Source: Pseudoclavibacter sp. AY1F1 (GTDB lineage: Bacteria; Actinomycetota; Actinomycetes; Actinomycetales; Microbacteriaceae). From it: DNA of 64,000 bases. Shown piece by piece: positions 32,699-39,821 of this stretch; position 1 is the first letter of the stretch, and each line of letters begins with the position of its first letter. The notes beneath the pieces were generated by a model that did no database searches, was not told the DNA's origin, and saw only the letters and a program-made list of their open reading frames with translations. The DNA is taken from contig NZ_PSTQ01000008.1 of NCBI RefSeq assembly GCF_002931075.1, positions 1 through 64,000 on the forward strand. The letters run 5' to 3'. The translations under genes and the position numbers were made by a program.

Positions 32699-35131
32699 TT
32701 ACTTTCCGAGTCCGAGGTCTAGCGCGTTCGGGTTCAACACAATTTCTTGCACGGTGACGCTACCGCTTTCCTTCGCTGTCACAAGCTGGTACGACACCTT
32801 GATGGACCCATCGGCGAGCCCTTCGGCAAGTGCAGGATTCTCGGCGAGGTGTTGCTGCAACTGCTTGTCCACGCGGAACACGTCGTTGAAGTACATCGTC
32901 GATCCTTGCGGAGCGCGAGTCCCGTCCGGCAAGACACGCCCAGCCTTGCTCAACGAGGAGGCACCACCCTTCGCTTCCGTGATGATCAGTGTGGACCCAT
33001 CCGCCGACAAACCAACCTGATCGAACGAGTCCTTGCCGTTCTTCGACTCATACAAGAGCGACGCGTCCTGCGAAGCAATCACATCCTTTGCAGCCTGATC
33101 GCCCATATCCTCCGAGAGTTTGAGCTGCGCAGTCAAGCCGTCCCGCTCCGCCCAGGACAGCTTTTCGAGCTCAAGCAGTTTCTGAGCGAGATGGGCCTTG
33201 ACCTCTGGCGCGAGCGTCGGATCAGCATTCACATCACCGATTTGTGCGGCGATCGTCTTCTCGATCGTGCCCTTCGTCAGCTCGGCCTTGCTGACGTCGA
33301 TGCCGTGCTCGGCGAGCTCGGCGAGTTTGGCGTTCTGCGCAGCGACTGCCTCCACCCGGGCAGCCGCAGCGTCTGTGCGGTCGTCGAAGAGCTTGTCGAA
33401 CTTCTCTGTCAGCTCCGGCACCGTGTCGTTCACGCCCAGCGTCGCCTTGTACGGGTCGATGCTCGTCGGATCTGGGATGCCACCGTCGGAGGCCGGGACA
33501 CCCGACTTAGGCGTGGCACCATCTTCTGGATCGCGAACGTCCGGAGTCCCGTCACCGTCGAGATCGGGTCCCCTGCCGCTCGGGTCACGCACTCCCCCGT
33601 GCTCGTCGAGCAGCCCACCGGGCGCGCCCGGGGTTCGGTCCTGCCCGGGCATTTCTGGCGTTCGCACGTCAGGTGTTGCCGTCGACGACCACGGGTCTGG
33701 CTTCCCACCCGAGGGCGCCTCCGGGATGTGCCCACCGTTCGGTATCCCAGCGAACTGCCCGTCGGGGCCTTGGAACTCGGGCAGGGACTTCACCCAAGCG
33801 GCGAACTCGGCGACGCTGGTGTCTGCCTTCGCCAGGGCGTCGGCGAACGGCTTGAGGGCTGCGTTCAACGCGTCGTCTAGCTTCGTGAAGCCGCCGCCGA
33901 CCGTGAGGAGGCCCTCGGCAAGCAGCTGGCCGAGCTTCACCGAAAGAGAAGCCGGGACCCCGGCGTCGGCAGCGGCGTCCGCAGCCTTCGCGGCTACGGA
34001 CGAGACCTTCTCACCCAACGCGGTCGCCTTCGCCGCAGCGCCCGCACCGGTCGGAATGAGCACCGTACCGATGTTGAACGTCAGCGAGCCAGCCGCCTGG
34101 GCAGGGTTCTTCTCCCAATCCTCCGGCGTGCCGACGAACCCTTCCCAGGTCGTCTTCCACGCCTCATCCCCAACGACAGTGCAGAGCCCGTTGTCCGCGC
34201 CATCCAGCCAGTCATCGTCCACGCTCCCCTGCTGCAACCCGTCAAGCAGGTCATCGAGCGGCTGCACGACCAGGGCACCAGCCAGCGCGAGCGTGCTCAC
34301 CCACGACGGACCCCAGACAGAGCCATCGAAAAAGCCACCCGTCTCCGGGTTGAACCCCAGGACGAGAGTGCCGAGGCCGCTGATCGTCTCGCCCAGGCTC
34401 TCCAAGATGCCAGCAGTGAAGTGGATGCCGTCGGTGTGCGCATCGGGAACATCCACACCCCACGGGAGTGCGCCGCCCTCTGCTTCGAACTCCGCGTAGT
34501 CGATCGGTACGTACTCGGGGATCTCCTCGCCCAGCACCGTCTCGACCATCGGCAGCAGGACGTTGATGCAGGTCGCGACCTTCTCCGCCAACAGCGTCGC
34601 CTGCGTCGTCACATCCGCCTGACGTTCCTCGTTCTCATCCACCCACGGCTGGTACTGATCCCAGTCGAGATGCACGGACTCCGGCTTGTCATCAGCGCTC
34701 GGTGGCGGCGAAAACTTGCCCTTCGGCTTCGCCTTCTCGTAGATGTTGTAGGGGCTGTCGCCTGGGATCGTGATGCCGTGCTCGGTCTTGGTGAGGAAGT
34801 TCCACGCCGCGACCTTGAGGTCGACGAGCTTCTTCACGATCGGGGCTGCCTCGTCCGCGAACGTCTCCAACGCTCCCTGCGCTGCTGCCGTGTCTGCACT
34901 GACGGCGGACGTCATCGTCTCGACCGGGCCCATCAGGCCCAGCAGCAGGTCGCCTTCCGGTGCGACGTAGTGCGTTGCCATGCTCTGCCACTCCAGCGCT
35001 GCGTCCGCACCCGCGCCACCGATCGCGGTGCCCGCCGAGCCCAGCCTTGCCGCTTGTTCGGCGATCGTGTCCGTGTCGACCTTCGTGCCAGGAATCGACT
35101 CCGGATCCAAGCGCCCGCGCAGATCCACCAC
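32699..35131 (-). CDS. Polymorphic toxin with WXG/LXG-like N-terminus and REase-fold C-terminus
   Basis: An 810-residue protein of modular design. Residues 1-110 are helical without a cleavable signal, like the N-terminal trafficking modules of actinobacterial type VII-secreted toxins. Residues 110-460 are an Ala/Gly-rich and partly hydrophobic middle. About 460-560 is a Pro/Gly/Asp linker ('DVRDPEDG'). The final ~130 residues are the variable toxin tip: D704 and E719-A-K721 (FDQV...ITEAKGG) form a PD-(D/E)xK-like pattern of restriction-endonuclease-fold nucleases. GTG start, coupled to the DUF6507-like gene 2 bp upstream. Toxin and nuclease assignments are by architecture and motif, not by alignment. 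Confidence 0.65.
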   Translation of the reverse strand: MVDLRGRLDPESIPGTKVDTDTIAEQAARLGSAGTAIGGAGADAALEWQSMATHYVAPEGDLLLGLMGPVETMTSAVSADTAAAQGALETFADEAAPIVKKLVDLKVAAWNFLTKTEHGITIPGDSPYNIYEKAKPKGKFSPPPSADDKPESVHLDWDQYQPWVDENEERQADVTTQATLLAEKVATCINVLLPMVETVLGEEIPEYVPIDYAEFEAEGGALPWGVDVPDAHTDGIHFTAGILESLGETISGLGTLVLGFNPETGGFFDGSVWGPSWVSTLALAGALVVQPLDDLLDGLQQGSVDDDWLDGADNGLCTVVGDEAWKTTWEGFVGTPEDWEKNPAQAAGSLTFNIGTVLIPTGAGAAAKATALGEKVSSVAAKAADAAADAGVPASLSVKLGQLLAEGLLTVGGGFTKLDDALNAALKPFADALAKADTSVAEFAAWVKSLPEFQGPDGQFAGIPNGGHIPEAPSGGKPDPWSSTATPDVRTPEMPGQDRTPGAPGGLLDEHGGVRDPSGRGPDLDGDGTPDVRDPEDGATPKSGVPASDGGIPDPTSIDPYKATLGVNDTVPELTEKFDKLFDDRTDAAAARVEAVAAQNAKLAELAEHGIDVSKAELTKGTIEKTIAAQIGDVNADPTLAPEVKAHLAQKLLELEKLSWAERDGLTAQLKLSEDMGDQAAKDVIASQDASLLYESKNGKDSFDQVGLSADGSTLIITEAKGGASSLSKAGRVLPDGTRAPQGSTMYFNDVFRVDKQLQQHLAENPALAEGLADGSIKVSYQLVTAKESGSVTVQEIVLNPNALDLGLGK

Positions 35132-35133
35132 GA

Positions 35134-35496
35134 CTACTCGCCCTCGGGCAAGAAGTAGTCGAAGTCCCCATCGGAAGCGGCGGAGAGCGCTTCGTTCTGC
35201 GCGGCCTGCACGCCGTCAGCCATCTCATAGCCCGCGTTGACGTACACCGTCGTTGCCTCCTGGGCCCCGAGGGATGCGGCAGCCAGGTGGTTGCCCGCGA
35301 CACCGCTCTGCTGCAGCTGCGCAGACACGAACGCGTTGATCGCGGTCGCGAGATCCGCCTGGTCATCACACGCCGCAGCCAGCGACTCCGCGATGCCCGG
35401 GAACAACGAGGCGTTCGTCGACAGTGTCTCGCTCGGCGACTGCAGCTTCTGCAGCACACCAAGCACGCCATCCGGATAGATCCGATACTCCGACAC
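35134..35496 (-). CDS. DUF6507-like small helical (ESX/WXG-type) protein
   Basis: A 120-residue mostly helical protein starting VSEYRIYPDGVLGVLQKL, with a Gly-free coil rich in Ala, Gln and Ser and a C-terminal 'YEMADGVQAAQNEA'. It resembles the ESAT-6/WXG100-like DUF6507 proteins encoded just before actinobacterial toxins, thought to pair with the toxin for type VII secretion. GTG start with AGGGGG upstream. It ends 2 bp before the toxin start. Secretion itself would need an ESX machine encoded elsewhere; none is in this window. Confidence 0.6.
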   Translation of the reverse strand: MSEYRIYPDGVLGVLQKLQSPSETLSTNASLFPGIAESLAAACDDQADLATAINAFVSAQLQQSGVAGNHLAAASLGAQEATTVYVNAGYEMADGVQAAQNEALSAASDGDFDYFLPEGE

Positions 35497-35560
35497 CAAC
35501 GCCCCCTCGCCTGGACCGATCCCCACGGCCCGGGATCAACCTACGAGCGAACGGGCATTC

Positions 35561-35944
35561 CTACAACGGGGAGAACTGCCCCGTGCCGCCTCCGAGCGGC
35601 ACTACCCAGCCATCCGACAGTCGAGCGATCCCAGCGAGGAGCAGTTCGACTCTGCCCGACCCCCAGCCCTCCGAATGGCCTTCCGTCCACCAGAAGGTGC
35701 CTCCGTCTTCGAGGGCGTCGGCGTAGCCCTCTGGCAGCAACCAACGAACGCCAGCCCACGCCTCGATGCGCAGCGACTGCACGAGAGTCAGCTCCGCACC
35801 CGTCGACGGCTGCTGCACGTAGAGCCCTCCACCACCCCACAGCGGGGCAGCCACGATGTCGGTGTCGACTACTGCCGCAGCAGCCACGCAGGCCTCCACA
35901 GAAACAGGCAACGCTGTGGCCAGGGCCCAATCGCGATGCGTCAT
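35561..35944 (-). CDS. Hypothetical partner of DUF6177 protein
   Basis: A 127-residue soluble protein, unrecognised. The sequence 'MTHRDWALATALPVSVEACVA' opens it, and Trp/Gly-rich strands follow ('APLWGGGGLYVQQP', 'GTFWWTEGHSEGWGSG'). The ATG overlaps the DUF6177 stop by 4 bp, so the two proteins are made together, probably in stoichiometric amounts. Nothing in the sequence shows a catalytic site. Its place in the operon suggests an accessory role in the toxin system. Confidence 0.55.
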   Translation of the reverse strand: MTHRDWALATALPVSVEACVAAAAVVDTDIVAAPLWGGGGLYVQQPSTGAELTLVQSLRIEAWAGVRWLLPEGYADALEDGGTFWWTEGHSEGWGSGRVELLLAGIARLSDGWVVPLGGGTGQFSPL

Positions 35945-37011
35945 TCCGCATCCTCCGACCAGGAATGCCACCCGAGTCTGGTCGCGGCAGGGCTGTCGTC
36001 GGCGTCGGCGTCGGCGTGGGGATGCTCGAACTTCGTCAGCACCCGACCCGAGCCGGATGCGCCGAACCTGCTCACCTTGGCGGGGCCGTTGGCCGCTTGC
36101 TCCGGGAGCTCGCCGGGGCCAACCGACAGCACCGGGCGAGTGACAGCCAGGACACCAGACCCCACGGTCAGGTCTCGCCTCCCCAGGTCGACAGTGACCA
36201 ACGCGCTCGTGGCTGTCGTCTCCCGCTCCAGCTTCCGCAGAGCGAGTTCGGCTTCGCGAGGCAACACGTCGCCCTCGAGCAGCAGATGCGTCTCCTCGAG
36301 GAGCGCACCGCTTCCCCGGCGCACGTTCATCGTGGCTGAGAGGCCCTCACCGGCGACATAGAGCTGCGTGGGAGCGGGAACGCGGGAGCGCAGGAACTCC
36401 GTCAGCTTCCGACGGTCCCAGTCCACCAGCGCCGGTTCCGCGGTGCCCCAACCTGTCGGCACTCGCCCCAGCACACCAGCCAGCAGCTCGACCGACCCTC
36501 CGAGCAGCAGGGATGCTGTGGGCTCGTGGCGGATGCGCACAGAGAAGAGTGTTCGGGCGACGCCCGGATCACCGTCACTCATCCAGGCGGCGACCGTTGC
36601 CGCCCGCGGTCCGGCGAAGGCCTCGTCCAGCGAGACGGGCCGCACTCCGGTTCCGGCGAAGCGGAAGCCCGCAGCATCCCGGACGATCCACCGCCCACCG
36701 GTGCCGCGCATCGCGCGCAGCATCCCGAGCGTCAGCGAGCTCTCGGCGGGTGAGACCCAGGCCACGCGGCCGCCAGCTTCACCCACCGACCGCATCAGCC
36801 CTAACCGCATCGCGCTTGCATGCACCACGCGGGCATCAGTTTCGGCCACCACGAAGCCATCACCGCTGTGCGAGACAAGCGGATGCCGCACGCTGAGTCC
36901 ACCGGACAACGCACCGCCCGTCACTCCCTGAGGCGGTCGCGAAAAGCGCGGCGCTGACGCCGCCTCTCCCCCACCGTCTTCCCGCCAGCTCTGCATTTCG
37001 CGCACCCCCAT
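35941..37011 (-). CDS. DUF6177 family protein
   Basis: A 356-residue protein matching the DUF6177 pattern: 'HPLVSHSGDGFVVAETDARVV' near the N-terminus, 'RWIVRDAAGFRF' in the middle and the distinctive 'GWGTAEPALVDWDRRKLTEFLRSR' (GWGTAEP then RRKLTEF) in the second half. Such proteins accompany actinobacterial type VII/polymorphic-toxin operons; function unknown. I give the ATG at 37011; an internal ATG at 36996 with GGGGGTG upstream is equally possible. It is the first gene of the toxin operon, and its 5' end faces tRNA-Ser 100 bp away. Confidence 0.7.
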   Translation of the reverse strand: MGVREMQSWREDGGGEAASAPRFSRPPQGVTGGALSGGLSVRHPLVSHSGDGFVVAETDARVVHASAMRLGLMRSVGEAGGRVAWVSPAESSLTLGMLRAMRGTGGRWIVRDAAGFRFAGTGVRPVSLDEAFAGPRAATVAAWMSDGDPGVARTLFSVRIRHEPTASLLLGGSVELLAGVLGRVPTGWGTAEPALVDWDRRKLTEFLRSRVPAPTQLYVAGEGLSATMNVRRGSGALLEETHLLLEGDVLPREAELALRKLERETTATSALVTVDLGRRDLTVGSGVLAVTRPVLSVGPGELPEQAANGPAKVSRFGASGSGRVLTKFEHPHADADADDSPAATRLGWHSWSEDAE

Positions 37012-37113
37012 GCGATTCAGCGCAAGCGTAGATGACCCTGGGGCCGACCGCGGCCCGGGAGCCGAAGCGCCTGACTGGCGCCCAACCATCACACGGCCGC
37101 GCCAGCGCACAGC

Positions 37114-37159
37114 GAAAGGCCCCGACTCCCTTGCAATCGCAGGGAAGTTGAGGCCTTTC
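37114..37159 (-). terminator. Hairpin downstream of tRNA-Ser
   Basis: GAAAGGCC...GGCCTTTC outer arms and inner CCTTGC/GCAGGG pairing form a long stem-loop immediately 3' of the tRNA on its strand. Likely terminator or processing hairpin of the tRNA transcript. Confidence 0.65.
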
Positions 37160-37162
37160 AGA

Positions 37163-37252
37163 TGGCGGTGACGGTGGGATTTGAACCCACGGTAGAGTCG
37201 CCCCTACACAACATTTCGAGTGTTGCACCTTCGGCCGCTCGGACACGTCACC
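37163..37252 (-). tRNA. tRNA-Ser (anticodon CGA)
   Basis: A 90-nt type II tRNA on the minus strand with a long variable arm, as expected for serine. The acceptor arms GGTGACG/CGTCACC pair at the ends, the anticodon loop is CTCGAAA (anticodon CGA, decoding UCG), the T-loop is GGTTCAAATCC, and CCA is encoded. It borders the polymorphic-toxin locus; no copy of its 3' end was found at the far side of that locus. Confidence 0.93.
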
Positions 37253-37312
37253 GTGGGGAATCTTAGTACGACCATGGGGGTGCTTCGCAAATCGAGCGCC
37301 GACATCGGCGCG

Positions 37313-38269
37313 TCAGCCGAGCGCCCCCGGCTCGATGAGCCTCACTGCACCAGGGTCTACGCGCGCCTCCAGGATGCAGGCACCCTCGCCTGGACCGCGC
37401 AGCGCCTCGCCGTCCGCATAGACAAGCACCCCACTCGGCACCTGCACGCGGATGCTCGTGATGCGCTCGAGGGATACGGGCGGCAGTCGCGTGTGCAGCC
37501 CCGCCATAGCAAGCGGGAACAGCGTGAGGAGGCCGATGCGCGGGAGTCGACCGACAACAAACAGCTCGAGGAGACCGTCGTCGATGATCGCTTGGGGTGC
37601 CACCCTGATGCCGCCGCCGATCGAGGAGCCGTTCAGGATCGTGACCAGCTCCGCGGCCACTGCACGCGTGGGGCCGTCATCGACCGACAGGCCGAACTCA
37701 ACCGGCGAGAAGCGCCGCACCGATTCGAGGAGCGCAGCGACATAGCGGGCGGTGCCAGGCAGCTTCCGCAGCTCGTTCGCGCGACAGTTCACGACGGCAT
37801 CGAAGCCGATATTCACCGAGTTGATCGCCAGGTGATCGGCACCATCGACCGAGAGACGGATGACGTCCACCTCGCGGACGCTGGCCGCGCCCGTTCGGAG
37901 CGAGGTCAGCATGCGCTCGATCCCGGCCGCGGGCGACCCACGCCTGATTCCAGCCGCGCGTGCAAAGTCGTTGCCCGTGCCGGACGGCACAATGCCGAGC
38001 GGTACCCCGGTACCCGCAACGAGGCCAGCACCCATCGAGACCATGCCATCGCCACCCTGCACGATGAGCACATCCGGCCGCAGCTCCCCCGCGAGCACGT
38101 CAGCCGCCTTCTCGCGGAGTTCGGTGAAGGACTCGGCCGCGACCAAGACAACCTCGAGGTCTGGCGACGACCCGGCACCGGCTCCCCCGGCAAGGCGTCT
38201 CCCGAGGTGGGCGGACGCGCCAAGCCCAGCCGTCGGGTTCACCACGTACAGGACTCTCTGCGCTCGCAC
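37313..38269 (-). CDS. Diacylglycerol/lipid kinase family protein (YegS/DagK-like)
   Basis: A 318-residue cytoplasmic kinase of the DAGK_cat family. The nucleotide-binding signature 'VNPTAGLGASAH', the catalytic GGDG in 'VIVQGGDGMVS' (given as GGDGM), and 'PSGTGNDFARAAG' are intact. It phosphorylates a lipid alcohol such as diacylglycerol, or sphingosine-like molecules. GTG start at 38269 (VRAQRVLYV); the longer upstream frame is antisense to radA and unlikely. Divergent from radA. Exact lipid substrate unknown. Confidence 0.85.
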   Translation of the reverse strand: MRAQRVLYVVNPTAGLGASAHLGRRLAGGAGAGSSPDLEVVLVAAESFTELREKAADVLAGELRPDVLIVQGGDGMVSMGAGLVAGTGVPLGIVPSGTGNDFARAAGIRRGSPAAGIERMLTSLRTGAASVREVDVIRLSVDGADHLAINSVNIGFDAVVNCRANELRKLPGTARYVAALLESVRRFSPVEFGLSVDDGPTRAVAAELVTILNGSSIGGGIRVAPQAIIDDGLLELFVVGRLPRIGLLTLFPLAMAGLHTRLPPVSLERITSIRVQVPSGVLVYADGEALRGPGEGACILEARVDPGAVRLIEPGALG

Positions 38270-38389
38270 GGACCCATTCTGCACTCGCGGCCACGCGCAC
38301 CCGCGCCCCGCTGCTGCCAACCAGCACGAATCGCGCCGCCACGGACCGCCCGGGGCTCCAGTGTCGGTGGTCACCCCTAGCCTTGACCC

Positions 38390-39718
38390 ATGCCTCCCAA
38401 GACCAAGCAGCAGCCAGCGTTCAAGTGCACCGAATGTGGTGCAGCATCGCTGAAGTGGTTCGGGCAGTGCCCCGAATGCCAGGCCTGGGGCACGCTCGTC
38501 GACCGCTTCGAGTCGCAGACCGCCGGCCGTATCCAAGCCGCCACCATCAGCGAGTCGCGGGCCGCCCGCCCCATAACCGAGGCGCCCATCGACAACGTCG
38601 CGCACCGGCCCACCGGCATCGGCGAGTTCGACCGTGTGCTCGGCGGGGGCCTCGTACCGGGCGCCGCGATCCTGCTGAGCGGCGAGCCGGGCGTGGGCAA
38701 GTCGACGATCCTGCTCGAGCTCGCGTCACGCGTCGCCGCGAAGGGCACCACCGTGCTCTACGCCTCCGCCGAAGAGTCGGTCAACCAGGTGCGGATGCGC
38801 GCCCAGCGCACCAACGCACTCCACGACACCCTCTACCTCGCGAGCGAGACCGACCTCTCGACCGTGCTCGGCCAGATCGAACGACTCGACCCCGGCCTCA
38901 TCATCGTCGACTCGGTCCAGACCGTCGCGAGCGACACCGTCGACTCACTCGCCGGCCAGCCCAGCCAGGTCCGTGAAGTTGCGTCCGCGCTCATCCGCGT
39001 CGCCAAGACCCGTGGCGTGCCGGTCATCATCGTCGGCCACGTCACGAAAGACGGCACGATCGCGGGCCCGCGCCTCCTCGAGCACCTCGTCGACGTCGTC
39101 GCCCACATCGAAGGCGACCGGCACACGGCCCTGCGATTCGTTCGCACGATCAAGAATCGCTTCGGCCCGACCGACGAGGTCGGCTGCTTCGAGATGACCG
39201 GCGAAGGCATGACCGAAGTACCGGACCCCTCCGGCCTGTTCCTCAGTGAGCGGCCAGAACCCGTCAGCGGCACCTGCGTGACCGTCGCCCTCGAGGGCCG
39301 GCGAGCGCTCCCCGTGGAGATCCAGGCGCTCGTGCAGAAAACCAACGCACCGAACCCGCGTCGAGTCACCAACGGCGTCGACACGAGCCGCGTCGCGATG
39401 CTGCTTGCCGTGCTCGAACGGCGGACGAAGCACAAGCTCTCCGAGTACGACGTCTACGTGTCCACGGTCGGCGGGGTGAAGCTCCAGGAGCCGGCGGCCG
39501 ACCTCGCCATCGCGATCGCCATCGCCTCGTCAATCCGCAACCGGCCCGTGCGCGACGGCACGGTTGTCTTCGGCGAGGTGAGCCTCGCCGGCGAGATCAG
39601 ACGGGTCGCATCCGCCAACCTGCGCGCCGCCGAAGCCAAGCGCATGGGTCTCGCGCACGTCGTCGACCCCTCGATCGGGAGCATCGACCGGGCCCTCACC
39701 GCCGCGCTCGGCAACTGA
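38390..39718 (+). CDS. radA: DNA repair protein RadA/Sms
   Basis: A 442-residue RecA-like ATPase that processes branched recombination intermediates. Domain order: N-terminal four-cysteine zinc finger (Cys13, Cys16, Cys27, Cys30), Walker A GEPGVGKS at 98-105, the RadA-specific KNRFG motif near residue 256, and a C-terminal Lon-protease-like fold. Length is normal for the family (about 450). ATG at 38390 and a strong hairpin terminator 30 bp past the stop. Transcribed alone, divergent from the lipid kinase. Confidence 0.95.
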   Translation: MPPKTKQQPAFKCTECGAASLKWFGQCPECQAWGTLVDRFESQTAGRIQAATISESRAARPITEAPIDNVAHRPTGIGEFDRVLGGGLVPGAAILLSGEPGVGKSTILLELASRVAAKGTTVLYASAEESVNQVRMRAQRTNALHDTLYLASETDLSTVLGQIERLDPGLIIVDSVQTVASDTVDSLAGQPSQVREVASALIRVAKTRGVPVIIVGHVTKDGTIAGPRLLEHLVDVVAHIEGDRHTALRFVRTIKNRFGPTDEVGCFEMTGEGMTEVPDPSGLFLSERPEPVSGTCVTVALEGRRALPVEIQALVQKTNAPNPRRVTNGVDTSRVAMLLAVLERRTKHKLSEYDVYVSTVGGVKLQEPAADLAIAIAIASSIRNRPVRDGTVVFGEVSLAGEIRRVASANLRAAEAKRMGLAHVVDPSIGSIDRALTAALGN

Positions 39719-39747
39719 GCCACCACTCGGCGGTTTCCCCTGCGGAC

Positions 39748-39783
39748 GCAAGAAGGCCCGGAGCATGCTCCGGGCCTTCTTGC
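39748..39783. terminator. Strong bidirectional terminator between radA and the 5'-nucleotidase gene
   Basis: A near-perfect 36-bp palindrome, GCAAGAAGGCCCGGAGCA mirrored to TGCTCCGGGCCTTCTTGC. It separates two convergent genes. Confidence 0.9.
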
Positions 39784-39821
39784 GAGTCAGCCTCCGGCCG
39801 CCTCAGTGTTCCATGCGGACG

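Noticed and set aside
33198-34499. A 433-codon plus-strand frame opposite the toxin
   Set aside because: Ser/Pro-rich antisense shadow of the 810-residue toxin gene.
28774-37252. An integrative element with att sites at the tRNA-Ser
   Set aside because: I found no copy of the tRNA 3' end on the far side and no integrase, so this stays a speculation under findings.
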